NCBI RefSeq assembly: GCF_000315625.1
Contig: NW_005434661.1
Location: forward strand, 174,878 to 238,877
Source: Guillardia theta CCMP2712
Lineage: Eukaryota > Cryptophyceae > Pyrenomonadales > Geminigeraceae
DNA length: 64,000 nt
Direction of reading: 5' to 3'
Shown: one piece after another, positions 21,917-34,118 of the stretch
Numbering within the stretch: position 1 is the first letter of the stretch
Layout: every line of letters begins with the position of its first letter
Translations under genes and position numbers: made by a program
The notes under the pieces: model-generated
The model's input: the letters and a program-made list of their open reading frames with translations, nothing else
Told to the model about the DNA's origin: nothing
Database searches by the model: none

Positions 21917-24900
21917 ATGAGCACTAAACGTACCACAACCGAACCAGAAGTGAAACCTCCCACCTGCCAATCCCCTTTCGTGAATGTATTCAAGCATTTC
22001 GCTGTGGACTCTGAAAGAGGGTCCTTCAGGTGATCAGTAGAAGCGACTCCATTGAGGTTGTTGATGCGAGTTTGCAGGGAAGGAAATGTTGAGACTGTCA
22101 TGGACAAGATCATTGGCAAGAAAGTTTACCGTATTGTAGGGAATGTGTTGGCTGCCAACTATCTCAGAATACCATTGAAGGCGAACCAGTCTCTACAATT
22201 GACTGGTCGGTATGTGTATATTCAGTTGCGAGCTATACCCGACAGATTTTACATCCTGCACTTGTATGTGACGACCGCCGATGAAAGAGTGCTCGATATC
22301 TCGATTACAAATCTCTTCAAAGAATGCAAAGTCATTGGAAATGTACTTCAATATCCTTGTCATCTGACAGGAAAGGTGATGAATGTTACATGATGATGTG
22401 TTTGTTGCGGACACTAAAACGTTGATGATCAGTGGACAACTTTGTGTGTGGACTTGGTTGAAATGCTGAATCGCAACAAGTGCGGGCGTTTCCATTGCCT
22501 CAAATCGATTCAGGTTGTATGATCTTTACCTAAGGAAACATCATTTAATGCTGATGTAGATATGTTCCAACATTTTTGTAAGAGATGTCTTCACATCGGA
22601 GTCAGTTTACACCAAGAAAACGATTCCCAAGCACTTTGTTTTTCCACTATTGCAGGTTTTACTCTCATGATTTTTTTCTACCTGGCTGATTCAGTTTTGT
22701 TATAGGAACCAGACTCACAAGACTTTTTGCAGCTACCGGTCTTGGACAACAAAGAGAAAGCTGAGAGAAACAGCACAGAGCCCAACGATGCTACTGCAAA
22801 AGAGCCTGCTCGTCGAGAGCCTCTGCGTGTTCAGCAGATATCTCAAATCAAACGGGGCAAGACAGCTTCTATCCTGAATCGTGCACATGCCAAGGACCCT
22901 CGACCAAAAACTAGCATTCCGCAATTGAACTCGAGCATTTCGTCTGATCAGGATTCCAAGAAGAAAATTTCGACAACATTCTCGCCTGAGCCTGCAATGG
23001 ATCTGCGATTTTGCATCGGATACACAAGTAAGACTACTGGAAACATGATTTGGACGAGAGATTGTCGATCCATAATTTATTCATGTGCGGCAAAGATTGT
23101 GCATATGAATCCTGATACGGGTTCCCAAAAATTCTTCCTTGGTCACACAACGCCAATCTCGGTGATTGCATTGTCTCCCGATGAAAGTATACTTGCAAGT
23201 TGTCAAGAAGGCAAAGACCCTCTCGTTCGTCTTTGGGAGATGTCGACTGGTGAATGTTTGGCTGTCTTCGGAGGCCATGCGAGTGATGTCCAGTGTATCG
23301 ACTTCAACTTAAGTGGAAACTGGATGATAACAGTGGGGAAAGAGGGCAAGGGGTCGACTAAGAATTTCAACAACTTGGTCATCTTGTGGGACGTGAGCCA
23401 AGTGCTCAAAGGTGGGAATGTCATGAAGTTGGTAGAGCATTCATTTGAACCAAGTTTGAACAAAATGAGATTCGTGCCGTTTGAAGAAGCGTGCCTTGTC
23501 TCATGTGGTATCGGTAATATACACATATGGAGGATCAAGAACGTGCGTGAAAAGTACGAAGTGAGGAGAATGGTGTTACACCTTGGACCGCACGCTAACC
23601 AGGTTTTCGTGGACCTCGCTTTCGAGGGAGTTCTTGGCGGGGTAGATACATTTGCACGCAGCATTTACTCTTGCACTGCCTCAGGATTATTGTATCAGAT
23701 CAATTTCACCAACAGGAATATTGATCAGATCTACAGATTACACGATGACAGCATCAACTCCGTCGTGGTTACCGACGGTTTCTGTGTGACAGGCTCAGAG
23801 GATAGATTCTTGAGAGTCTGGCCTCTGGACTTCTCTGACTACTTCCTGGAGGCAGAACATGCAGCTCCAGTCAACGCACTTGCGGTTTCTTCTGATTGCC
23901 TGAGGATCGCTATTGGAACAGCGAATGGAACAATAGGGATCATGGACGTTCCAACGCACGGTTATCGCACTGTCGTCAGGTCGCACGAGAGCGTGGTGCT
24001 CGCCCTTGCCATGGATCCTCACAATCGAGAGTTCACCACGACTGCTTCAGATGGAACCATCAGGACCTGGGACCTAGACAGCTTCGAGCAGTTGTATGAG
24101 TTTCTGGCGCCAGGGGAACACGCTCTTTGCGTTGCTTACCATCCACGGAAGTATTTGATCGCCTGTGGATTTGAGGATGGGGCAGTTCGCATCTTCGACA
24201 TTGCGAGTACCTCCCAATTGTTTGAGCACAAGCAGCACAGGTCAAAGGTCCTGTCGATCTCCTTCACAATGGATGGAGAAAAGCTCTTCTCTGCTGGACA
24301 GGATGGCATAATTTGTGTGTATGACGCTGTCCGAAACTATCAGCCTATCAAAAGCATCTCTACAGCATTCGCTGGTGACGAAATTGACCTCTCGATCAGC
24401 CCGAATGGGAAGTATATTGCGACCATCGGCGTTGGAAGTGCGAGTTTGATCATATACAACACAGATTCCATGGAAAAATGCATGGAGATGCCTTCTAATG
24501 GTCGAAGGATCAGGCTTGTCAAGTTTGCTCCAATCAAGAATTATGTCTATGCCATGACGAGGGACTCCAGACTGCAGAGCTACGATCTCAACGAGGGTCG
24601 AATCGTACAGGAATCGTCTCCCCTGCATTTGGACAACGTGAACACAATGGACTTCAGCGACAACGGAAATTTTTTGCTCACTGGAGGCAATGACGGGATT
24701 CTCAAGATGTGGGCGCTAGGCAAACAAGGGCCTCATGAGGCCAGATGCCAGTGCTTCATCGGACATTCTTCCCCAATCAATCGAGCTCTGTTCACACCCG
24801 ACAAGAAACAGGTCGTGAGCGTCGGGAGCGGGAAGGGAATCTTGGTCTGGGACTTGCTGGTGGATACGGCAGAAGACGTCTCGGACTACATTGATCGTTT

Positions 24901-27738
24901 GATTGCAGAGAAAGTCACTGCGGAGTCACAGCAGCTTGATGGAGCTTCGGATAGACCGGAGACTCCACCACCCCGGTGGCCCGAACAGCAGAGCGAAGAA
25001 ACAGAATCGCTCCTCGAAGAGTTGCTTCGTTTCAAACAGCAGATTGTAGTCCACGGCCAAGACCAGGCTGCAGCACCAGCCGAATACACCTCGAACGTAG
25101 AAGCCTTCTCAGAGCCCAGCCCATTGCAGCGACTGAGGGAACGAGCGATGAACATGGATTTCAGCTCATCTGCCAGTATGAGCTCCCAAAATCTTGAAAA
25201 CAGCTACTCATTCATCGACAACGAAGTGCGCGCAGAGCAGAGTCAAATGTTCCTGCCGTTGATTCATTTCTCGGGGACCAGAAGACCAGCAAAGAGAGCA
25301 GAACGCAAGTACGTCGCAGCTGAGAATGAGGCAGGAATCAGGATGTCGCATATTTCGGGATACATGCAGATGCACAACTGCATGCTATGGCACCCTGATG
25401 CTGGGATGTTCACCACAGCCATCGGATCAAACATCATCGTTGAAGACCTGCACTCTCGCAAACAGAAGGTTCTGCACGAGCATGAAGAACAAATCTCCTG
25501 CATCGCCCTCTCGCCCGGTGGAAAGTGGCTCGCAACAGGCAGTGGCGTCCCTCTTGGGTCTAAGACGTCGGCTCCGATCTTCATCTGGGACTATGACAGC
25601 AGTATGACTGTGAGGCGACTGGACTATCATCAAGAGAGCATACAGAGCCTTGCATGGTCCCGGGATTCCACCTTATTGATCTCGGTAGGGAATTGCGAGC
25701 ACCCGAGGATTGTCGTGTGGAATGTGATGAAGGGCAGTATTGTAGCTGCCTCCGACTGCAACCGTGTCATCCACGACGTCAAGTTTTGCAGAAGTCTCAA
25801 CGAATTTGTCTCTGTGGGTCATGAGTTTGTGACTTTCTGGCTCCTGAACGAAGATTCAACCCTCCTCATGCAAGAGCTGACTGCGCCAGGGGACGATCCT
25901 GGAAACGTTCACTACACCTGCCTGGATGTGACTGGGGACAACGTCGTCTTTGTGGGCTCAGCAAACGGATGCGTGACGCAGTGGATTGCAAGTTCTGAGC
26001 AGAACGCGTTGATCGACACGTGGGAAACAGGCCAGGGAGAGCTGACGTCCATCTTCTCAAGGCAAGACAAAGTTTACACGTGTGGGCAGCATCCGCACAT
26101 TCGCGTGTGGGGCAAACCGATAGACAGCCTGACAAGCAACTCGGTCGCATGGCAGATGATCCGACAGATCAATCTTGACGGCCCCGCGAAATCCCTCAGC
26201 CTTGACGAGCGGGGCAGCGAGGGGGTGGCGTCCACCACCTGCGGTTCCCTCTGGCACTTTGGCGAGGACCCTCCCACCAGGATCGAGAGCGGACATTCCG
26301 AGGAGATCCTCGATGTCGCGTACAGCGACGATGGAGAGCTCCTGGCATCTTGTGCTGCAGACGGCAGAGTGATGGTGTGGACGGTGAAGGGAGCTCAGCA
26401 TCTCAAGAGTTTCGATGGAAGCCGCCATCCATGCTTGTGCATCGCGTTCGGTGTTGTACTTTTCTTGACGATACTCAGTCTTGCTGACTAGCTTTTCAGC
26501 CCCGACAGGCTCTTCCATCATCGCGGGATACTCAGATGGTGTTGCGCGAGAACTTGCTCTAACGGGGTCGACGAGCTCCGTGTCCAACGCTGTTCTGATC
26601 GACCAGGAGGCCATCACTGTTCGTGCCATGTTCCTTGAGAGGTCGCGCCTGACGCAGCGCAGGCCATCAGCTACTCGAGCTCCGGGCACTACATCCTCTG
26701 CGGGTTGCAAAAGGGAGGAGTCAGGGCTTTGAAGCCGCAGAGGAACGAAGTGAACGCTATCACCTGCATGTTTGTCGAAGAGGGAGCGATCTTGAGGTAC
26801 ACCTATCATGTGCCGATCCGCTGAGACTGAGAGACAAGCAGCATGAGCTACTCGTCCAACCATCCTGACTTGTGGCTGGCAACGTCATCGGTCGGAACTC
26901 TGCGCGTCTTCAAGTATGAGAGCTACTCGGGCAGATCGGAGCTCATCCTCTCGGTAATAGTCTGATCCTAAACCGCCACTACCACCTCCTCCTCCACCTC
27001 CCCCCATCCCCACCCATTCTCCTCTTCCAGCTGCTGACTGGTGGCATACAGGACTCTTTCGCTAACTCTGCTCCACTCTTCGCGGAGTTCTCTCGGTCAC
27101 AACAGAGCATGATCATCCTTGGAGGAATGGCGATCGGCGTTGGAATTCACTTCTACGATATCGAGGCTCAAAGGGTCAGATCCCCCAACTCCGCTTTTCG
27201 TGTCCTCGTCCTTCCCCTGTCCCTCGTCCCCCTCCTGCTCCTTTATCTCCCTCCCCTGACCTGATCTCACCTTCTGATCATGGAACAGGTTGTCAAGAAG
27301 TTTACGGAGATGGATCAGATCGCTACTTGCCTTTCCATCTCTCCCTCCAACTACCTCGTTGCCATCGGAACCGAAGATTGTCTGGTGAAGGTGGGTACAG
27401 GAAGCGAATGAGAGGGGCCAGAGCAAACAAAGAGTGAGATTGCCATAAGAAGAGGCGAGATCAGGTCGAGGTGAAGCTGGATAGAGGGAGAGAGTTCAAA
27501 GGAAGATCAGAGACGGATTATGGACAGGGGAGGAGGAATGGAGGAGGAGGGTCGGGCGGGAGTTGGAGCGATCGATCAGTCTGACGGCTTCTTGCAGGTA
27601 ATCGACTACGACGCAGGAACGTTTCAAGACTTCGCCGGACACTCTCACTCGCTCAAGAAGCTCAAGTTTGCTTCGCGAGGAGACATGATCGTGTCGTCGG
27701 GGAGCACAGAGATGGTCACGTGGCAAGTCTGCTTGTGA
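21917..27738 (+). CDS. WDR90: WDR90/POC16 homologue: CFAP20-like domain plus WD40 propellers
   Basis: Eleven exons (21917-22029, 22078-22375, 22433-22513, 22560-22655, 22706-26450, 26500-26618, 26663-26796, 26839-26953, 27031-27174, 27289-27390, 27598-27738) give 1695 aa with all phases consistent. WDR90/POC16 sits on the inner wall of centriolar microtubule triplets. The N-terminus has the CFAP20-like (DUF667) module: CQSPFVNVFKHF, EGNVETVMDKIIGKKVYRI, NQSLQLTGRYVYIQLR, ISITNLFKE, WTTLCVDLVEML and FVRDVFTSE. A basic linker follows (SQIKRGKTASILNRAHAKD). From about residue 300 there are many WD40 repeats (for example HTTPISVIALSPDESILASC, GHSSPINRALFTPDKKQVVS, HSEEILDVAYSDDGELLASC), enough for several propellers. 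One 3745-nt exon carries most of the gene. The exon 6/7 intron is only 44 nt. Confidence 0.92.
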
Positions 27739-27944
27739 GGGATGTACATTAACGAAAACTCTGTCGAATGCATGTGATATCATAATGAATCAAGGTTGTT
27801 GAACGATGTCAGACCGACGGCCAATGTCCAGCTCTCCTTCCACAGCTCACTTGAGGATGTCTTCTCCTTTTGCTTTCCTCGTCCCTACCCAGCCCAGCTC
27901 CCTTCACCTCTTTGCCTCCATATTCTCTTCCAAATCTCCTCCTC

Positions 27945-28317
27945 TCACTGCTGACTCACATTCTTCGCTTCTTCTTCGATGTGCCTTGCAAGCTCAATGT
28001 CCCTCTTCGACAACCCATCGCAGTCGTGCGTCGTCAGAGTGATGTCCACCTTGTTGTATACGTTCGTCCTGCAATGTCGCCATCAACCCTCGTCCTCCCA
28101 CCATCACAGAAGAATCTCACCATTCGGGGTGATGGTCAAGCCGATCAGCGTGCACAGCAACCCCCTGCATGAATTTGAAGGCCTTCTTGAAATCTTTGAA
28201 CTTGAACTTCTTGTGGATCGCGTCTCTTGTGTCCATGACTGACCATCCTTCAGCCATCAGAGGATCGAGGAGATCTCGCTTCTCCTCCTCTTGCAGTCGC
28301 TCTGCTCTCTGGCTCAT
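27945..28317 (-). CDS. Pterin-4a-carbinolamine dehydratase (PCD/DCoH)
   Basis: Exons 28317-28121 and 28068-27945 encode 106 aa, the usual length of the family. It dehydrates 4a-hydroxytetrahydropterin, recycling the cofactor of aromatic amino-acid hydroxylases. In plants and algae related proteins also occur in plastids. Seen: [40 protein letters not shown] with the catalytic His pair, and after the splice [20 protein letters not shown], the conserved second half. No presequence is visible from the ATG at 28317. It is convergent with WDR90, with about 200 bases between the stops. Confidence 0.92.
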
Positions 28318-28435
28318 CCCTCTGCTCGGCAGGAAACCGTTGGTTGATGATGTCCTAGCGTGGCTTCAATCATCAACCAAATCCGCCTCCAATGATTACC
28401 ACTACCCTGCCCATCCTACCACCGCCATCACCGCC

Positions 28436-28548
28436 ATCACCACCACCACCACCACCACCACCTCCTCCTCCTCCTCCTCCTCCTCCTCCTCCTCCTCCTC
28501 CTCCTCCTCCTCCTCCTCCTCCTCCTCCTCCTCCTCCTCCTCCTCCTC
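28436..28548. repeat. (ACC)n(CCT)n compound microsatellite
   Basis: An ACC run (about 28441-28460) passes directly into some 29 CCT triplets. Frames across it are poly-Pro, poly-Ser or poly-Gly and are not genes. Confidence 0.95.
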
Positions 28549-31526
28549 TGCTGGCTTTCTTCAAATCTACATGATACTCATCCATAATTCCTCATTGAGG
28601 ATACCACGATGCAGATGCTTGACAGAGCCGGCGAGCCAGTGGCTGGAAGCTCCGCATAAACCTTGAATCGAACAATTCCCTCAGTTCCTCAGCGAGTTGC
28701 CAACCCACACCTTCACTGTTATCATCAAGTCGTCTACTTGATCTATTGATCTCCTCTCTCTTCACCCTATCGACATGTTCTGACTTCGTCTCGACTCGCC
28801 ATCCCCTCCTCGCTCCATTCTTTGCGCCCGAGTCTGGTCACTTGTTGCACCCCCCGCAACAAGCCTGCCTCGCCCGACTCATCAGTTGTTCAAACCTGCC
28901 CCGCCGGCCCGGCCCCTACTACCCGGCCCCGGCACTCAGGGCCTCCGGGGCCCAGTCGGAGGGTCTGAGTGTGGAGGCGCTTTCACTAGTAGTCTATCTC
29001 GTCACGGTGGCAGTCGTTTCTGCCTGGGCAAGCTTCTAGAAGGAATGTTCTGGAAGGCTGGACCCGCTCTCTTTGGAAACCCCCTGGACCCCTCCCTTAC
29101 CTGCAGCGACCGCTGCAGGGGTGGATCACGTGGCCCCTGGTGCAGGGGTAGGGTCACAGCTACCACCCTGATGTCTTCGCTTATGAGGGGCAACGGAAGG
29201 GTGGTCAAGGTACCATACTTTTTAGTTACTTTGGGCCGACACATAAAAACGATTTCTTTTATGTGGTTACCCTTTCCACCCCATCACCACCCCCTTACCC
29301 CCAAAATGTATTACAAGTACAGGGGTCCAATCAGTGGGTGGTGTCAGCAAAACTGGTCCTCCACCCCACCCCACCGTTTAAGATTCTAACCCACCATCAT
29401 TACATCTGTAAAGTGCAGGAAAGATAACCGGTCATCTGTGAGCGCCTGCTCTATTGCCAGTGTTCTAGAGCATGTAGTAACGTGACCTCACCTATCAAAG
29501 GGGGGGGCGGGGACAAACAGATTTGTAGCGCAGGTACGTTCCCCTGAAGTGTCTACCACACTGATAGCGATAATGGTACAGATAAATTGTACACAAGAGA
29601 TAATTTAAAACAAAATATCTGTACTATATTCAGTGACTTATTTATAATCTTTACTTGGTCTTTGCGTGAATCCACCGCTGGTACTAAAAAAGCTGTTTCA
29701 TTCCTCCTTTGCGGTACAAATCCTTTATGGGTATTTGAGTTGCAATCCTGTAGTAGGGTGGGTTTAAAATTGGTTGCCCAAAAGCATCGTCATCCGACAC
29801 TCGGGGGTCGTTCTGGAAGGATCTGCAGATTTCTTTGTGGATATTGGCGTGCATTTGTTTCGTGTAGCAATCTTTGAAACGAAGACAAGGTACCCTAGCA
29901 TTAATTACCTATTCAGATACATGATGCATTCTGCTTCCTCGTCCCAAGAAGATTATACACCAAAAAATCCGATGAAAAGCTTTGCCATTTAAGAATGGAA
30001 TATGCTCCACATAAAATGTCTGTACCCCTATGTCCTCATAGGGGGTAGCGGGTATTGTTGGAAAGAACATGGGTCCGGACTAGTTCAGAAGGGGGTGAGG
30101 GTCCTCAAACTTCTGGAAGGAATTTCTGTGCATGATGTGGGGTAGGGTCTGAATCCGGGGAGACGGGAATGAGGTAGGGTACCTGGTATGCGGGGTGGGG
30201 CGAATACAGGTAGCTCAGGCATTGCAGGGTCCGGATGGCAGGGGTGAGTACGGACCGGTGAAAAGGTGGTCAGCAGAACGGGTATATTGATCCCATAATT
30301 TAAAAGGAGAGGCAGGGGTTGCAGGGGCAGGGGTCGGATTGGCAAGCGAAAACGTCAGGTAGGGTGGTATTCTCTACCCCTTCCCCTTGTTTCAATCATT
30401 GGGTCGTTGGGGTACCGTACTTCTCAAATTTACAGGGGTCTTCTACAGATGGGTAGGGGCCTACAGGGGCTGCGAACACTTGGAGGGGTCCAAGGCGAAA
30501 ATGGTCATGCACATGGGTGCTTGAAAGGCCCAGAGCAGGCATATAACCACCTGACAGTACTGTGTATGAGGACCAGTGGGGATGAAGGAGGAGGGGTGGG
30601 GTTCTAACTTGACAATGAGACAGAGTGGGGTAGAGGGGATCCCTTCTCCGATGGGTGGTGGGGGGTGGGTGAGGGATCTTTAGAACTGAGGATGCAGGCA
30701 CATAACCACCCAACCCTTGATAAGAAGTCGAGTTGATTAAAGGGGGTAGGGTGATTGACGATGGGTAGGTGGTGGTGAATGGTCTGATTGTGGAATAGGG
30801 GTGAAACTTTGCAAAGTTTCTACACGTAGATTGGAAGGGTGGTTTTGGGGGGATATGGGTGGGTACTGTGAAAGAACACCACCTAGTCTCAAGTCGAACT
30901 CAGGGGTACCAAATGTACTTGAGTGAACGTGTCGAATGGGCAGGGTAGGTGTTGTGAGGACAGTCTTCCAAGGGGGTAGGGGTGGAGCTTGTAGGGGTGG
31001 AATTGCAGGGGATAATTGGGAGTCGGGAGGGGAGGAGCAAGAGTCCCTGATCGCAGTGTTCGCGACACGCAGTTGTGTACGAAGACCCCTTCTGTGTGTA
31101 TTGTTGTTTCCTGCCAGCCTCACGTTCATTCTTTCACTTCTATCCATCTCTCCCTACTATCTCGCTCGTGAGCTTGGCAGTTGTGGGATTCTCTCAAAGT
31201 TTGTTCCGCAAGTTTACGTGGGAAGTACTCATTGCTGGTTGTGATCGGTTTAAGATCCTCTGTGCGCACGTAAAGGTGACGCTGCTCAAAAAGGTTCGCA
31301 ATTTTTCCGGTTGATTGTCTCCCCTTCGCGAAAACGTCGAGGCTTCTGTGACGTTTTCGGTGTGCAAGTCGACTTTGTGATTGACTTCAATTTGGTGCTC
31401 TACCTCCTACTTGAAAACTACGATGTGTACTTTTTACACTTCTTTCGCACTCCTGCCGACCACGGATTTCCAGTGAGTGAACCTTTCGTTCTTTATCCTC
31501 AGTAACAAGCGCGCAGGCCGTCGGTG
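28549..31526. repeat. 3-kb gene-poor region with C/G-rich repeats
   Basis: 28890-28970 is a GGCCCGGCCC-type GC-rich island. 29100-29160 has an 8-bp stem (CTGCAGCG/CGCTGCAG) followed by CCCTGGTGCAGGGG-type words. 29260-29400 and 30000-31020 are full of CACCCC/GGGGTG words. 29520-29990 is AT-richer and has frames on the + strand but no recognisable protein. I see no supportable gene. It looks like decayed repeats, possibly an old mobile element. Confidence 0.5.
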
Positions 31527-32606
31527 ATGCGTTCCGCACAGTGCATTCTGTTGCCACATTGCAAGCATGTCGAGCGAACTGGTGCACGAAGGGCCTGCAA
31601 ACTGGAAGTTGTTGCAAGGCCTCACAAGCGTGGGTATATCACGGTTGCGTGTAAGGCTGGTCACCAGTGGGTGTGGTGCCAGCGATGCTGTGACTGTAAC
31701 TTGGAGTATAAGGGTTGTACTCAACCGCAACACTGGCTTGAACGTGATTCATTTGACACTGGCAAAAGGAATCATATGCAATGCCATTCGACTAATTGCT
31801 CCACACCACCGAAGGTTCTTGGAAAGAGGCAGCGTTCATCGCCAACCTGTGTTGCCACTGCGGAATCGTCAGCACCGAGGCTGCTTCCAATCTCGGCATT
31901 GCTCTCAAACGCTTGCAATGATGGCAACAAAATCCCAACGCTTGTAACTCCTGACCTGCAGTTTGATAAGCATCTGCAACCGTCTTGCGCCTTGCCACCG
32001 TCGACTTACCCTATCATGCAACCACTGCAAGATGCTACTGTTGACTCGAAGAAGAATGTTTGCATGCTTGGTCATTGCAAGTATGTCGACAGGAAGCAAT
32101 CCAAGTTCTGCATGTGTTCTCTGACCTTGCGAAGTCATCCTCGCGGATTGACAATGATCTCTTGCTCGGCGGGACACCAATACGTGTGGTGCCGTCAATG
32201 CTGCAACTGTACGCCCGCTGGATCATATGGATGTAAAAATCCAAATCACTGGCTGGAGCGGGATAGCTTTGATACCGGTAAGAGAAATCACATGCAGAGA
32301 CACATCAAGGATGAAGTTGACGTGAAACCTCTTCTTGGTCTGTCTTGCACGAATGACAGTCCGTCGCCAGAACCTTTGCATGAAATCGGCGAAGGGAATG
32401 AACTCAAGCGAATCAAGCTGATGCCTGAAGAAGTCAAGCTTCCGGCAGTGACCGAACTGCGAGCATCGTTTGGTTCGCATGTTTGCTTTGATGGTCAAAA
32501 GCAGGTCGAATCGTCCGATGACCTCGCAAGCCAGCTCGGTTCGGTGAACACGACTGCAGCCGTTCTCGCGCTCGTCGCCCTGCAGCAGTCTTTTGCAGTC
32601 GAATGA
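31527..32606 (+). CDS. Protein with a tandemly duplicated Cys/His-rich (putative zinc-binding) domain
   Basis: Apparently intronless, about 359 aa from ATG 31527; an upstream exon cannot be excluded. Two copies of one domain, at roughly residues 10-88 and 180-260, follow the same pattern: HCK(H/Y)V(E/D)R, a Cys pair, C-x-AGHQ(W/Y)VWC, RQCC-x-C, GC, P-x-HWLERDSFDTGKRNHMQ-x-H. The block WLERDSFDTGKRNHMQ is identical in both copies. The ordered Cys and His residues and the final H-x3-H suggest two or more zinc sites; DNA, RNA or protein binding is possible. The linker and C-terminal third are Ser/Pro-rich with a basic NELKRIKLMPEE patch, perhaps a nuclear signal. I do not recognise the domain as a named family. 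It is an isolated gene inside repeats. Confidence 0.75.
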   Translation: MRSAQCILLPHCKHVERTGARRACKLEVVARPHKRGYITVACKAGHQWVWCQRCCDCNLEYKGCTQPQHWLERDSFDTGKRNHMQCHSTNCSTPPKVLGKRQRSSPTCVATAESSAPRLLPISALLSNACNDGNKIPTLVTPDLQFDKHLQPSCALPPSTYPIMQPLQDATVDSKKNVCMLGHCKYVDRKQSKFCMCSLTLRSHPRGLTMISCSAGHQYVWCRQCCNCTPAGSYGCKNPNHWLERDSFDTGKRNHMQRHIKDEVDVKPLLGLSCTNDSPSPEPLHEIGEGNELKRIKLMPEEVKLPAVTELRASFGSHVCFDGQKQVESSDDLASQLGSVNTTAAVLALVALQQSFAVE

Positions 32607-33039
32607 TGTAGCATTTTCGCACTTCTTACTTCTATTAATCCCTCCATGTGTGCACACTAATCTTTGTATTATATTTTGCTTACTTGAGTTGAACTTGTAT
32701 TAAAATGAGATATACCACATCTGTGTGAGTGTCAAACGAAAATCATTCAGTTCTTCATTGAAACCGAGGCATTTTTTTGATAGTATCGAGTGTGACTGTA
32801 ACACGAACGAAGAACTCGGAACTTATCATCAACCACCGGACGATGCGCCGCATTAGCCGCTCCGAGCTCAGCGTTCGTACGGTCACGATCATCGGATCGG
32901 GTGATGAACTTGCCAGGAACATCCGAGCTTTGCAAGGTGAAGGTGCACGCGGCATGCCCACGGTGAGATTTGCCCGCCACCGTACCTTTCGGAAGTCACT
33001 CGGCGTCATGAATCACAGGCTACTAGGCTAGCGCAATTC

Positions 33040-33430
33040 ACTGACTCGGACACGCCGCCGCCGACCTGCCGCGCGAGCTGCCTGCGAGTCGCCGCGGCCG
33101 CAAGTTCGAAGAGCCACTCGAGTCAGTGCCGCTGAGCCGCTGAGCCTGCCCGCCGGGCGCTGTCGCGGCACCCGGGCGGCCCGCCGGCGCCCGGTTGTGA
33201 CTCAGACGGCGGGCGAACCCGGCGAGTCGACCCGGTGACTGACAGGCTGCCAGGCCCGGGGACCGTACTAGGTGACCGGTCACAGGCTCACTGCCCGGCA
33301 CTGCGCAGCAGTGCCGCCGCCCGGCGCCCGATCGGATCGGACAGTACCGCCGGTCAGGCTCGGTGGACGGTCCGTTTCCCGCCCCGGCCGGGCCCCGGGC
33401 CGGGCCGCGTGTCTCAAGTTTTGGCGGCCC
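33040..33430. repeat. GC-rich island, dispersed repeat type
   Basis: About 390 bases of strongly GC-rich sequence with many CCGGCC-like words and GACTCAGT/ACTGAGTC-like words. Its composition is unlike the surrounding genes. Similar islands occur near 13.3, 28.9, 58.0, 59.9 and 61.9 kb. Confidence 0.6.
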
Positions 33431-33891
33431 GTCGTTACCACCCCCTGCATTCATATGGAACCCCTTGGGATACTCAGCCACCAAGCGCTGACCGAGCGAA
33501 GGAGCTCAAGCTGCTTGAGATGCTTGAAATATCCTTTAAGATAATTGGGTAATCAATCACCTTCAAGGAGATTGAAATTGAAGTTATAGCCCCACCCCCC
33601 AATATTGAGTACCCCACCCATTTGTTCATGTATGCCCTCCACTTCCTTGTAGGCCTGGCGCCATGCAGGGCGCTGCGGAGAAGACTGAAGGCGCGGCAGG
33701 TGGGGAGATGAGCAAGAGTAGACAGGAGAGGAGCATGAACGAGGACAGAAACATGCACCGGAACAGAGCTCAAAATATCTGCTGCGAACATGCGATGCAA
33801 TGGCAGACTGCGGTGGAGGGTGGAGGAAAGGGGATCCCGTTGCTAGAAGAGGGGGGGTGGGGAGAGAAGAGAGGGAGTGTAGTGAAGATGT

Positions 33892-33984
33892 AGCTGATAG
33901 CAGGTAGACTAGAATTCCAGACGATGATAGCAGGTAGACTAGAATTCCAGATGATGATAGCAGGTAGACTAGAATTCCAGATGA
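33892..33984. repeat. Three tandem copies of a 30-bp unit
   Basis: A unit containing GATAGCAGGTAGACTAGAAT is present three times head to tail. The copies differ only by an ACGATG/ATGATG change, so the duplication is recent. Confidence 0.9.
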
Positions 33985-34118
33985 TGAGAAGGGGAAAGGA
34001 TCTCTGCAAGGAGCAGGACGGAGCTTAGCTCGAGATGGATTGAGGAAGTGAAGGAATACTTGACCGTCTCATGTCTGCAGAGCCTGCAGAGCCTTCCGAT
34101 GTGCCGAAGACATCCGTT

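Larger units (their letters stand above)
32607..34118. other. Gene-poor interval with GC-rich island and short repeats
   Basis: 32640-33030 has open frames on both strands but nothing recognisable. 33040-33430 is a very GC-rich island of CCCGG/GCCGG words. 33560-33640 is C-rich (ACCCC). 33663-33893 has a + strand ATG frame rich in Glu/Gly/Arg without homology. I accept no gene here. Confidence 0.5.

Noticed and set aside
28392-28666. Poly-Pro, poly-Ser and poly-Gly ORFs
   Set aside because: Translation of the (ACC)n(CCT)n microsatellite.
29100-29160. Palindromic CTGCAGCG/CGCTGCAG considered as a terminator or recombination site
   Set aside because: Only an 8-bp stem in repeat-rich eukaryotic DNA, with no associated gene.
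33663-33893. 76-aa plus-strand ORF with ATG
   Set aside because: Glu/Gly/Arg-rich composition, no homologue recognised, adjacent to tandem repeats.
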